NCBI GenBank assembly: GCA_958295525.1
Contig: OY282355.1
Location: 1,215,504-1,279,503, forward strand
Source of the DNA: an uncultured Dehalococcoidia bacterium
Lineage (GTDB): Bacteria > Chloroflexota > Dehalococcoidia > Lucifugimonadales > Australimonadaceae
Reading direction: 5' to 3'
DNA: 64,000 nt
Part shown: piece by piece, positions 1 through 7,671 of the stretch
Layout of the letters: each line of letters starts with the position of its first letter
Numbering within the stretch: position 1 is the stretch's first letter
Position numbers and translations under genes: made by a program
The notes under the pieces: model-generated
What the model was told of the DNA's origin: nothing
Seen by the model: only the letters and a program-made list of their open reading frames with translations
Database searches by the model: none

Positions 1-182
1 ACGCCTTCGTCGCAGACCATCTCGAACGCGCTGCCGCGTCCGGCGTGCACGCGGGCGCGTTTGCGCTGACGCTCCAGCGTCTCGGCCTCGACCGTGATGA
101 CGATCTCGCGGCGGCTTCCGTCGGCTCCGCCGAGCCCCGGCGCCGCCTCTTTCGTCTCGACTTTCCGAACGATCTCTTCCAT
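1..182 (-). CDS. OsmC-like protein, C-terminus beyond window edge
   Basis: An ATG at 182 opens a frame that stays open to base 1; about 60 residues are visible. The N-terminal 50 residues are charged (residues 25-48 include TVEAETLERQRKRARVH), followed by FEMVCDEG at residues 53-60. In OsmC/YhfA-type peroxide-resistance proteins a strand ending in F-x-x-x-CDE(P/G) precedes the Gly-rich LGGxDxAPxPxxY loop, so this looks like the first half of such a protein. The conserved cysteines that define the catalytic pair would lie outside the window, so the family call is inference. The gene runs leftward, away from the tRNA-Cys gene. Confidence 0.5.
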   Translation of the reverse strand, partial: MEEIVRKVETKEAAPGLGGADGSRREIVITVEAETLERQRKRARVHAGRGSAFEMVCDEG

Positions 183-333
183 GCGCCTGCCGCTTCCCGC
201 TCCTAGCCGCCGCTCTCTAACCCTCGCTCCCGCACGGGCAGGAGACTCGCCCTTTCCGGCGGCGCCGTCTCCCTGTTCCTATCTCCTCTGGGAGAGGGAA
301 GGGTAGGGCGGCCCCGCGGCGCGGAGGAAATCT

Positions 334-409
334 TGGAGGCGACGGGCGGAATCGAACCGCCGGATAGAGGTTTTGCAGACCTCCGCCTTAACCACTTGGC
401 TACGTCGCC
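334..409 (-). tRNA. tRNA-Cys (anticodon GCA)
   Basis: On the minus strand a 76-nt cloverleaf can be drawn. The acceptor stem is GGCGACG/CGTCGCC, the anticodon stem is GAGGT/ACCTC, and the loop CTGCAAA places GCA at positions 34-36. The T-arm is GGCGG-TTCGATT-CCGCC. The discriminator base is U and CCA is encoded. U73 with a GCA anticodon is the normal bacterial tRNA-Cys identity. Confidence 0.95.
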
Positions 410-532
410 CTTCCTCATTAGGTTACCCACGGGAGCGTGGTTCGTCAACGGCGAAGCGCAGCGCGCCCGTCTCCTTATCTCCCTCTCTGTCCCATCATCC
501 CCCCTTGTCCCGTCATTCCCGCGCCCCTTGTC

Positions 533-557
533 CCGTCATTCCCGCATAGGCGGGAAC
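533..557 (+). repeat. single dRS3-like palindromic repeat
   Basis: One copy of the CGTCATTCCCGC..GCGGGAA palindrome. Its TCA, read on the minus strand, is the TGA stop of the YtkA-like gene. Confidence 0.75.
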
Positions 558-1219
558 CTCGCCCCCGTCGGTTCGTTCGCGCCCCGCGCCGCGCGCGTGC
601 GCGCCTTCCGCGGCGCGAAGACCAGCCACAGAATGGGAACGAGGAGCCCGAGTCCTGCGACGACGGCCGTCCAGGGAATCGCCGCGCGCTGCGCCGGAAT
701 GGTTACGGAAACGGCGAGCGAGGCGCTCCCCAATCGGGAGTCTATGGCGACGTGGATCTCCCACTCGCCCGCCGATTCGGGAGCGAAAACGGCGGCGTAT
801 TCGTTGGGCCCCGTTCGGACGGCGGACTCGGGGCCGAGGCGCTCGCCGCCGCGCTGAGCGGAGACCGCGGCGCGGGGGGCGTAGGGCAAAGGATCGCCAA
901 GGGCGTCGGGCTCGAAGATAAGGGTTATTTCGAGGAAGCCGACGCTTGGGACGGCCTCGATGAGGAGGTCGTAGGGCCCGGCCATCCCGCGATGGATTTC
1001 GACGCTTCCTTCGTGGCGGCTGTGCGCGCTCGCCGCAGGAGCGGCGGCGAGAAGCGAAACGAGAACGCAGGCGGCGAGGAGAAGGAGAACCGCTCGCGCG
1101 TGCAGGGCGGAAGGAGCCTTGCGGCGAGGAGCGTCATCATGAGAGGGAGTCGGGCGAGATTCCCGCCTGCGCGGGAATGACGATAGGCTATGAGACGTCG
1201 GCGAGGCAGAGAGCGTCAT
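536..1219 (-). CDS. secreted, C-terminally membrane-anchored YtkA/FixH-like domain protein
   Basis: The 227-residue product has a hydrophobic export segment at about 44-65 (VLLLLAACVLVSLLAAAPAASA), an extracytoplasmic beta-rich domain at about 70-175, and a C-terminal TM helix at about 183-202 followed by RKARTRAAR. The domain pattern (GPYDL..., ending YAAVFAPESAGEWEIHVAI) resembles YtkA-like/FixH modules, often linked to copper or oxidase assembly; the function here is inference. The start is uncertain: the only ATG, at 1219, gives an odd 40-residue leader containing a translated repeat (FPRRRESR), and there is no ATG, GTG or TTG nearer the signal segment. The C-terminus RFPPMRE-stop is also translated repeat. 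The ATG lies 5 nt after the EVE gene stop. Confidence 0.6.
   Translation of the reverse strand: MTLSASPTSHSLSSFPRRRESRPTPSHDDAPRRKAPSALHARAVLLLLAACVLVSLLAAAPAASAHSRHEGSVEIHRGMAGPYDLLIEAVPSVGFLEITLIFEPDALGDPLPYAPRAAVSAQRGGERLGPESAVRTGPNEYAAVFAPESAGEWEIHVAIDSRLGSASLAVSVTIPAQRAAIPWTAVVAGLGLLVPILWLVFAPRKARTRAARGANEPTGARFPPMRE
1157..1182 (-). repeat. dRS3-like palindrome inside the YtkA-like leader
   Basis: GATTCCCGCCTGCGCGGGAA-type palindrome lying between the EVE stop codon and the YtkA-like signal peptide. It is translated as SFPRRRESR in the predicted leader. Confidence 0.75.
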
Positions 1220-1245
1220 CGGGGCTATGAGGCGTCGGCGAGGCG
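1186..1245. repeat. imperfect 23-bp direct duplication, 37-bp period
   Basis: GGCTATGAGACGTCGGCGAG at 1186 and GGCTATGAGGCGTCGGCGAG at 1223 differ at one base over this stretch. The right copy is the last codons plus stop of the EVE gene. The left copy forms the first codons after the putative YtkA-like ATG. Confidence 0.8.
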
Positions 1246-1689
1246 GAGGACGGCGTCGAATTCGTCTTCGGTGACGGGGGTAATGGAGAAGCGGTTGCCG
1301 CGCCTCAGCACGATCATATCGGCGAGGGCGGGCTCTTGCCGGAGGTCGTCGGGCGTGAGAAGGCGGGGGAACTTGCGCTCGGCCTTGAGATCGACCATAT
1401 ACCAGACGGGCCTTTCGGGCGTGCTCTTCGGGTCGGGGTGGTCGGAGTCCGGGTCCCATGCGGTGTGGTCGGGGTAGCCCTCGCTGACGACGACGGCGGT
1501 TCCGGCGACGCCGATGGGGTTGGCGCTGGAATGCCAAAAGAGAACGCGGTCGCCGGGCTTGATGTCGTCGCGGAGCCAGTTCCGCACTTGGAAGTTGCGA
1601 ACGCCGTCCCACTCGCCGACGCCGTCGCGGACGAGGTCGTCGTAGGAGTAGGTCGTGGGTTCCGACTTGAAGAGCCAGTGGCGGGGCAT
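1225..1689 (-). CDS. EVE domain protein
   Basis: The 154-residue product matches the whole length of a stand-alone EVE domain (PUA-like fold, thymocyte nuclear protein 1 type). Visible family marks are WLFKSEP at residues 5-11, YSYDDL at 14-19, the WDGVRN motif at 27-32, FWHSSANPIGVAGTAVV at 51-67 and a closing ALADMIVLRRGNRFSITPVTEDEF segment. Members bind modified nucleic-acid bases; some accompany restriction systems, others are solitary as here. The start ATG at 1689 is immediately followed by the canonical P-x-x-W-L-F-K-S-E-P run. The substrate base is unknown. Confidence 0.92.
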   Translation of the reverse strand: MPRHWLFKSEPTTYSYDDLVRDGVGEWDGVRNFQVRNWLRDDIKPGDRVLFWHSSANPIGVAGTAVVVSEGYPDHTAWDPDSDHPDPKSTPERPVWYMVDLKAERKFPRLLTPDDLRQEPALADMIVLRRGNRFSITPVTEDEFDAVLRLADAS

Positions 1690-1751
1690 TTCGTCTCTCT
1701 CATCGCGGGGTTCCGCCTGCGCGGGCGGGCGAACCGGTAAGCAGGGCTAGG

Positions 1752-2708
1752 CTACGCGAAATGAGGGGCGACCTCTTTCGCGAAGCGTTCGGCGACGCGG
1801 CGGTCGAAGGGGCGCGGGGTCATCAGGATGAAGTGCGTGACGCCGATGTCCGTCCAGCGCCCCAACTGCTCAACGATCTCTTCGGGAGAGCCGAGGAGCA
1901 TGCTGTCGCGCGCCTGGGCCTCGGGGGTCGCGTAGTAGGCGGTTTGCTGAGTGGCGAGGGTCGCGCCGCGCTCGACGGCGGCGGCGATTTCCGATGCGTC
2001 GTCGCTCATCTTGATCTGGATTTGCACGGAGCGGCGCATCGCCGAGAAGTCGCGCCCGGCCTCGTCGCAGACGGCCTGCATTCGGGCGAGGTTGACTTTC
2101 GCCTCCTCCAGCGGAGCGATCTGGTTGTAGTCGTCGGCGTGCTTGGCGGCGATTTGGAGCGTGCGGTCGCCGCGCCCGCCGACGATGATCGGGGGATGGG
2201 GCCGTTGCACGGGCTTGGGCATCTGGGGCGCCTCGTTCAGAGAGTAATAGGTTCCGCTGAAGGATGCGGGCTCGTCCGTCCAGATCGCCTTGATGACGGA
2301 AAGCGCCTCGTCGAGGCGGGCGGCGCGCTCCTTGAACGGAGGGAACGGCATACCGTGGACGTCGAACTCCTCGCGGACGTTGCCGCTGCCGATGCCCATT
2401 TCGGCGCGCCCCCCGGAGACGTGATCGAGCGTGTTGATCATCTTGGCGGTGATGACGGGGTGGCGGAAGTTGTTGTTGATGACGAGCATCCCCAGCCGGA
2501 GGCTCTTGGTGTGGCCGGCCATCGCCGCCATCACGGTGAGGCCGTCGAGCCGCGCCGGGGTCGTTCCCCTGCCCGCGTAGATCTGCATCAGGTGGTCGGA
2601 CGGGTAGAAGCCGTGAAAGCCGAGTTCGTCGCACGTCTGGCAGATATCGAGGAAGTCGCTCCACTCGAGGCCGGAACTGCCGCCCATACTGAAGAGGATG
2701 TTGGTCAT
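1752..2708 (-). CDS. LLM-class flavin/F420-dependent oxidoreductase
   Basis: The 318-residue product is a bacterial luciferase-like (TIM-barrel) oxidoreductase. Typical elements are FYPSDHLM (residues 34-41), the R-L-G-M-L-V-INNNFRHP strand at 71-84 for cofactor contacts, SGGRAEMGIGSGNVREEF at 98-115, and HPPIIVGGRGDRTLQIAAKHADDYN at about 171-196. Such enzymes use FMNH2 or F420 to oxidise or reduce small organic substrates; neither cofactor nor substrate can be fixed from sequence. It is monocistronic, with the upstream hisS ending 85 bp before its ATG. Expansion of this family is typical of some marine Chloroflexota. Confidence 0.9.
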   Translation of the reverse strand: MTNILFSMGGSSGLEWSDFLDICQTCDELGFHGFYPSDHLMQIYAGRGTTPARLDGLTVMAAMAGHTKSLRLGMLVINNNFRHPVITAKMINTLDHVSGGRAEMGIGSGNVREEFDVHGMPFPPFKERAARLDEALSVIKAIWTDEPASFSGTYYSLNEAPQMPKPVQRPHPPIIVGGRGDRTLQIAAKHADDYNQIAPLEEAKVNLARMQAVCDEAGRDFSAMRRSVQIQIKMSDDASEIAAAVERGATLATQQTAYYATPEAQARDSMLLGSPEEIVEQLGRWTDIGVTHFILMTPRPFDRRVAERFAKEVAPHFA

Positions 2709-2793
2709 ACGCCGCTCCTAATGCGCGCAAAGGCGCCGCCGCGCATTGTACAACGCGAGGTGGCGGGGGGGGGGGGAGCCGTATCCGCGACGC

Positions 2794-4053
2794 TCAGGCC
2801 TGGCTGCGGCGCGCCGCGTCTTCCGCCTGCTCGACCGGAACCTCTTGCTGCTCGCCTGTGGCCATATCGCGGTAGGCGACCGCTCCGCGCTCGAGTTCCG
2901 CGTCGCCGAGGATGAAGACGCCCCTCGCGCCGACTGCCGAGGCGTAGCGCAGTTGCCCCTTGAGGCTGCGCTCCGGCGCGACGACGACGGGCGCGCCGGT
3001 CGCGGAGCGGACGCGGGCGGCGAGGCGCGCGGCTTCGGTCTTCGCCCTCGCCCCCCGGTAGGCGGCCACGAGCGGCGCAGCGGCGGCGTCCGGCGGCTCG
3101 GCGCCCTGCTCGCGCATATTGAGGATGAGGCGCTCAATTCCCGCCGCGAAGCCAATGCCCGGCGTGGGGCGCCCGCCGATTTCAGCGATGAGGCCGTCGT
3201 AGCGCCCGCCGGCGCACACCGCGCTCTGGCCGCCTTCCCGCGCGGGATGAACCTCGAAGACGGTGCGCGTGTAGTAGTCCAATCCGCGCACGAGCGTATG
3301 GTCGAGCCGGTAAGGGACGCCGAGCGCGTCCAGGGAGCCGAGCAGTTCCTCCCAGTGGGCGCGGGCGGCGTCGCCGAGGTAGTCCGCGCTCCGGGGGGCG
3401 GACGCCGTGAACGACTCGTCCGCGAGTTCTTTGGAGTCCAGCAGGCGCAGCGGATTCGTCTCGAAGCGCCGCCGGTCGTCCTGTCCGAGATGCGCGAGGT
3501 GCGGGCGGAAATGCTCGCGGAGGGCGGCGGCGTAGCGCGGCCTGTCTTCGGCGTCGCCGATGCTGTTCAGCGCGAGCGTCATCTCGCCGAGCCCGAGCCG
3601 CTCCATGCTGGCCGCCGCCAGTTGCAGCACCTCCAAATCCACCGCCGCGTCGGAGTCGCCGATGGCCTCGACGCCGAACTGATGGAATTGCCGGAAGCGT
3701 CCGGCCTGCGGGCGGTCGTACCGGAACATCGGGCAGACGTAGTACAGGCGGACGGGCAGCGGGAGGTTTTGCATGCCGTGCTCGATGTACGCCCGGCAGA
3801 CCGCCGCCGTTCCCTCGGGGCGGAGCGTAACTTCCTGCCCTCCCCTGTCGAGGAAACGGTACATTTCCTTCTGGACGACGTCGGTTTCCTCGCCGACGGC
3901 GCGGGCGAAGAGCGCGGCGTCCTCGAAGATGGGCGTGTCTATGCGGGCGTAGCCGAACGATTGCGCGGCGGCGGCGAGGGCGGTTCGCGCGAACTCCCAG
4001 AATCGCTGCTGCTCCGGCAGAATGTCCGCCGTTCCCCGAGGCGCTCGATGCAT
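2794..4053 (-). CDS. hisS: histidyl-tRNA synthetase
   Basis: Class II aminoacyl-tRNA synthetase of 419 residues from the chosen start, charging tRNA-His in the cytoplasm. It opens with RGTADILPEQ, contains motif 2 (TLRPEGTAAVCRAY...YVCPMFRYDRPQAGRFRQFHQFGVE), the histidine-specific LVRGLDYYTRTVFEV signature and CAGGRYDGLI, and motif 3 as GIGFAAGIERLIL. It ends with an HGTP anticodon-binding domain. The frame is open to an ATG at 4119, but the ATG at 4053 is preferred: it follows a purine-rich AGAGAGAAGAA stretch and starts directly at the conserved N-terminus. Confidence 0.95.
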   Translation of the reverse strand: MHRAPRGTADILPEQQRFWEFARTALAAAAQSFGYARIDTPIFEDAALFARAVGEETDVVQKEMYRFLDRGGQEVTLRPEGTAAVCRAYIEHGMQNLPLPVRLYYVCPMFRYDRPQAGRFRQFHQFGVEAIGDSDAAVDLEVLQLAAASMERLGLGEMTLALNSIGDAEDRPRYAAALREHFRPHLAHLGQDDRRRFETNPLRLLDSKELADESFTASAPRSADYLGDAARAHWEELLGSLDALGVPYRLDHTLVRGLDYYTRTVFEVHPAREGGQSAVCAGGRYDGLIAEIGGRPTPGIGFAAGIERLILNMREQGAEPPDAAAAPLVAAYRGARAKTEAARLAARVRSATGAPVVVAPERSLKGQLRYASAVGARGVFILGDAELERGAVAYRDMATGEQQEVPVEQAEDAARRSQA

Positions 4054-4161
4054 TTCTTCTCTCTGCCTTCTCCGCCCGCTGCGTTCCCGGCGAACGGGGA
4101 CTTGCGCGCGAGCGTGCATTATAGGCCACGCTAGGCTGCGCGGCGCGCCCGATGGGCTACG

Positions 4162-4470
4162 AGGTTCCCGCCTGCGCGGGGAGGGCGGGGCGATGGGGGG
4201 CGAGATTCCCGCCTACGCGGGAATGACGATTACATGGGGGACGATGCGCTGCGCGGGAATGATGGGGCAAGGGGGCGCTTGCGCGCCGACTGGATTCCCG
4301 CCTACACGGGAATGACGAATTGGGGGGCGAGGTTCCCGCCTGCGCTGGAACGACGGGGCGGGGGGCGGGATTCCCGCGTACGTGGGAACGAGAATTGGGG
4401 GGCGAGGTTCCCGCCTACGCGGGAACGACGAGGCGGGGGGGGCGAGATTCCCGCCTACGCGGGAATGACG
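4162..4470 (-). repeat. array of dRS3-like palindromes (about six copies)
   Basis: The hisS-Rieske gap (4054-4556) carries six more or less intact GATTCCCGCCTACGCGGGAA-type units plus a degenerate one at 4162, all in the same orientation and each followed by TGACGA or ACGACG. Linkers between units are G-rich and vary in length. No coding potential apart from repeat translation is seen. Confidence 0.85.
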
Positions 4471-4504
4471 ATGCGCTGCGCGCCCCGTCACGGGCAATGG
4501 GGCG

Positions 4505-4551
4505 TTGACACGGCGCGGCGCGCGGCTTACCTTACGCGGCGGCATAGGAGG
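4505..4551 (+). promoter_or_regulatory. candidate promoter and ribosome-binding site of Rieske oxygenase 1
   Basis: A perfect TTGACA at 4505-4510 is followed after 17 bp by a weak TACCTT. AGGAGG at 4546-4551 sits 5 nt before the ATG. The -35 and the ribosome site are strong; the -10 is poor. Confidence 0.4.
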
Positions 4552-4556
4552 ACGCG

Positions 4557-5864
4557 ATGCTCACGCGCGAGCAGAACGACTTGCTGCATAAGGTCGGCCC
4601 CGGGTCTCCGATGGGCGAACTGATGCGCCGCTACTGGCACCCGGTCGCGGCGGTCGGCGAGTTGGACGACGAGCCCGTCAAGGCCGTCCGCCTGATGGGG
4701 GAAGACCTCGTTCTGTTCAAGGTCGGCCCAAACGGCGCGAATGGCGACAGCATCGGCGGCGGCGTGGATGGCAGCAGTAAGGACGGTGGCGCGAATGGCG
4801 GCGTGGACGGCTACGGTTTGCTGGAGCGTCATTGCCCCCACCGGCGCGCCGACCTCTCCTACGGCTGGACGGAGGAGGGCGGGCTGCGGTGCTCCTACCA
4901 CGGCTGGCTGTTCGACGCGGCGGGCCGTTGCATCGCGCAGCCGTTCGAGCAGACGGCGCATCCCGACGCGGCGTTCAAGGACAAGGTTCAGGCGCGCGCC
5001 TACCGAGCGCAGGCGAAGGCCGGGCTGATCTGGGCGTACATCGGCCCCGACCCCTCGCCGGAGTTGTGGGATTGGGACCGCTACTACGACCGGGGCTACA
5101 AGCAGGTCGTCTTTTCCGACGTGCCGTGCAACTGGCTGCAGTGTCAGGAGAACTCGATAGACCCGGTGCATTTCGAGTGGCTGCACTCCAACTGGTCGCT
5201 CCGGCGGAAGGGAGACGCGGGCTACTCGCCGACGCATACGCGGCTGGGATTCGACGAGTTCGAGTTCGGGATTCGCTATCTGCGCGTGCGGTCGGACACG
5301 GACGAGGAGAACGAGTTGTGGACGGTGGGGCGGGTGTGCCTTTGGCCGAACGCGCTCTACACCGGCCATTTCGAGTGGCGCGTGCCGGTGGACGACGAGA
5401 ACACGCTGAGCGTCGGGTGGTTCATAGACCCGATTCCGGGGGATGAGCCGTTCGAGCAGGAGCGCATTCCGCACTGGCGTTCGCCCGCCCTCGACGAGCG
5501 CACGGGGCGCTGGATAACGAGCCACATCATGAATCAGGATTTCACGGCGTGGACGGGGCAAGGGGCGGTGTCCGACCGCTGGAACGAGCATCTCGGCGAG
5601 AGCGACCGGGGCGTCATTCTTCTGCGGAAGCGGCTGACGGAGGACTTGGCCATCGTCGAGGACGGGGGCGATCCGAAGGGCGTTCTGCGGGACGCGGCGC
5701 GCAACGTGAAGACGCCGCTGCCGCGCATTCGCGCCGAGATTGGGCAGTTCGCGCCGACGGCGCATCCGCCGCGCTTTCCGTTCCTCGCGGGCCAGCCGCC
5801 GGAGGTCGCCGCGGAGTATCACGGGCTCTGGAAGGCGCACGGCGGCGCGCTCCCGGGGGATTAG
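4557..5864 (+). CDS. Rieske 2Fe-2S non-heme iron oxygenase, LigX/phthalate-dioxygenase type (copy 1)
   Basis: The 435-residue oxygenase subunit should hydroxylate or demethylate an aromatic substrate, taking electrons from a separate reductase. The Rieske ligands are C93-x-H95 and C112-x2-H115. The mononuclear iron site is DPVHFEWLH (D202, H205, H210), with a late Asp in MNQDFTAWTGQG as probable third ligand. The N-terminus NDLLHKVGPGSPMGELMRRYWHPV is shared with the copy at 20115. It differs by a Gly/Asn/Asp-rich insertion of about 24 residues (57-84) inside the Rieske domain. No reductase or ferredoxin gene is adjacent. Confidence 0.92.
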   Translation: MLTREQNDLLHKVGPGSPMGELMRRYWHPVAAVGELDDEPVKAVRLMGEDLVLFKVGPNGANGDSIGGGVDGSSKDGGANGGVDGYGLLERHCPHRRADLSYGWTEEGGLRCSYHGWLFDAAGRCIAQPFEQTAHPDAAFKDKVQARAYRAQAKAGLIWAYIGPDPSPELWDWDRYYDRGYKQVVFSDVPCNWLQCQENSIDPVHFEWLHSNWSLRRKGDAGYSPTHTRLGFDEFEFGIRYLRVRSDTDEENELWTVGRVCLWPNALYTGHFEWRVPVDDENTLSVGWFIDPIPGDEPFEQERIPHWRSPALDERTGRWITSHIMNQDFTAWTGQGAVSDRWNEHLGESDRGVILLRKRLTEDLAIVEDGGDPKGVLRDAARNVKTPLPRIRAEIGQFAPTAHPPRFPFLAGQPPEVAAEYHGLWKAHGGALPGD

Positions 5865-5866
5865 GG

Positions 5867-5953
5867 GGCGCCCAAGCGCCGGACGGGGCGCAACGCGCCC
5901 GTCTCCAAAGCGCCCCGTGCGCCACGTGATTCCTGCGAAAGCAGGAACCTACT
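5867..5953 (+). repeat. 90-bp interspersed repeat, copy A
   Basis: The stretch with CAAGCGCCGGAC, CCGTCTCCAAAGCGCCCCGT and GCGAAAGCAGGAACCTACTG matches copies at 27981-28070, 42113-42185 (opposite strand) and 47926-47995. Another dRS3-like unit follows at 5995-6021. No gene lies in 5865-6073. Confidence 0.7.
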
Positions 5954-6073
5954 GGGGCGCTTCCCTCCCCCGTCGCCGTTCCCGCCTACATCATCGTTCC
6001 CGCGAAAGCGGGAACCTACTGCCCCAGGCCGCGCCATGACGGTGGCGGGAACCTATACCGGGTCGCGGAAGGG

Positions 6074-6442
6074 TTATGCCGCGCTCCGCGCCATCCAGCC
6101 GCCGACGGGGACGAGGCGTTTGCCGACGGGGTCGACGCCCATAAAGACGCCCTCGAGGGCGTGAGCGCCGAGGAGCGGCGTCGTTCCTTCCTCATTGAAG
6201 AGCACGAGCGTGATGACCTCGCGGCCGGCGATGCGTATCCACGTTTGGCCGATGTCCATCTCGCGCGTCTCCCCTTGCGCGAAAGTGAAGCGCTCCGTTC
6301 GCATCGGCTCCACGCCGAGGCCGCGCAGAACGGACGCGGGGACGGATGCGATGGATGCGCCCGTGTCGACGAGGGCGTCGAGCGGCGTCCAGCGTTGGCC
6401 GTCCGGGCTGCCTATGCTGATTGGCGCGCTGAACGTTCCCAT
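6074..6442 (-). CDS. retropepsin-like (clan AA) aspartic protease domain protein
   Basis: The 122-residue protein is a single retropepsin-type half. The catalytic motif ALVDTGASIASVP has Asp26-Thr-Gly, and a second hydrophobic ILLG-like segment appears as TPLLGAHALEGVF before the C-terminus. Such single-domain proteins are expected to act as homodimers. There is no signal peptide. A repeat copy and 90 bp separate it from the upstream PD-(D/E)XK gene on the same strand, so the two may be co-transcribed. Its physiological substrate is unknown. Confidence 0.8.
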   Translation of the reverse strand: MGTFSAPISIGSPDGQRWTPLDALVDTGASIASVPASVLRGLGVEPMRTERFTFAQGETREMDIGQTWIRIAGREVITLVLFNEEGTTPLLGAHALEGVFMGVDPVGKRLVPVGGWMARSAA

Positions 6443-6479
6443 AACTACGTCTCCTTCCTTCTGCCTTCCCTAGTCCGCC

Positions 6480-6505
6480 GCCCTGCCCGCGAAGGCGGGA
6501 ATCCA
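6480..6505 (+). repeat. degenerate dRS3-like repeat
   Basis: GCCCGCGAAGGCGGGAATCC half-palindrome between the retropepsin-like and nuclease-like genes. Confidence 0.6.
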
Positions 6506-6532
6506 AGAGTCTCCTGCAGCAGCGCGGAATGG

Positions 6533-7576
6533 CTACGGCGCGGGCGCGGCGAGAATGTCGCCGATTCTCCGAATCTGGCTTACCACGTCGTAGAGCACGG
6601 CATTGTACTCAACGCCGGTGGGCAGGTAGATGGGCAAGATGTCTTTACCCGCCACCAGGTCGGCTTGGAGTCTTTCTCGCACCGTATCAAGTTTTGTGGA
6701 GCCGGTGTTGGTGAACCAAAGCCATAGAGGAGTCTCCCTCTCTTTAGCCCAGTGGCGGTAGTTGATGTGAAGCAGAGCCGTGGCTCCTGCAATGGTTACC
6801 CAAATCCCGTGGCTCTCTAGTGCTGAAGCCCACACACCCGGTTTAATGAGAATCCCTTCGGACTTCCCACGATTCACGGCATCCCCGACGAGATTGACCA
6901 GATGCATTTGGAAGCGCGGGAAATCCGGGCTAAGCTCGTTTCCGCGCAACGGACGGAAGGCTTCCGAATCCTCTTGTTCGCAGAGCGCGTTCAATTGGAG
7001 GATGTCCCGTTCCGCCGACGAATCCCCGTCAACGCTTGCGCGCGACGCCATCGCGCCAAGCATCGCCCGCCAACTAGTAAGCATCAGGTTGCTGTTGCTT
7101 CCGGCGATGGCCGCAGTTCGCAGGTTGCCGGTTTCGGAACCGCTGCCTATGGTGAAGCCCCCGTCCTTTGCTCGGCGCAGGACTTCCGGCCAGAACGCCT
7201 CTAGGCGCGACTCCGGCGCGACGAACAGCAGAACGGCAGGTTCGCCATCGTCGGGGAGGCGGTTCAGGTACTCTGCAGGCTGATTGCCGGTGAGTTCGGC
7301 CCAGAACTTGACCTCGATGAGGACGCGCTCCTCGTCGGCCGCGTTGTAGGCGGAGAGGTCGATGCGCTCCATCTTCTTGCCGATGACCTCGGTTTCCACC
7401 CGCGCAATCGGGCCGACGTCCGCGCCGCCGGTTTTCAGCGTGTCGCGCAAGGCGTTCCGCGCCGCCTCCGAACGGGAGAGGATGTAGCCGAGCGCCTCCG
7501 TCGCGGTCGTCTCCGTTTGGCCGGAGAACTTGTAGGCGAGGTGCGCAAGCAGGGAGTTGTTGTCGTTGGCGGTCAT
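6533..7576 (-). CDS. PD-(D/E)XK nuclease-superfamily protein
   Basis: The 347-residue product carries RIDL...VLIEVKFW, giving D73, E88-x-K90 from the chosen start, which is the PD-(D/E)XK catalytic pattern following a predicted helix. The rest (RDILQLNALCEQEDSEAFRPLRGNELSPDFPRFQMHLVNLV and the C-terminal half) resembles uncharacterised proteins annotated as PD-(D/E)XK family with extra domains. The frame extends to a TTG at 7621, but the ATG at 7576 (MTANDNNSLL) is preferred. The methyltransferase to its right is divergently transcribed. Possible roles are DNA repair or defence, but nothing in the context decides. Confidence 0.7.
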   Translation of the reverse strand: MTANDNNSLLAHLAYKFSGQTETTATEALGYILSRSEAARNALRDTLKTGGADVGPIARVETEVIGKKMERIDLSAYNAADEERVLIEVKFWAELTGNQPAEYLNRLPDDGEPAVLLFVAPESRLEAFWPEVLRRAKDGGFTIGSGSETGNLRTAAIAGSNSNLMLTSWRAMLGAMASRASVDGDSSAERDILQLNALCEQEDSEAFRPLRGNELSPDFPRFQMHLVNLVGDAVNRGKSEGILIKPGVWASALESHGIWVTIAGATALLHINYRHWAKERETPLWLWFTNTGSTKLDTVRERLQADLVAGKDILPIYLPTGVEYNAVLYDVVSQIRRIGDILAAPAP

Positions 7577-7671
7577 TCGGGTTGGGCGCTCCGTCGGGAT
7601 GATGGGCAAGTCTACCAGCAAGCGGCGCGTGGTATCCTGTGGGGGCAGTTACGCTTGGAGAGGAGCATGAG

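Noticed and set aside
183-333. Possible small gene between the partial OsmC-like gene and tRNA-Cys
   Set aside because: The frame has no ribosome site and low-complexity Pro/Ser/Arg translation typical of GC-rich non-coding DNA.
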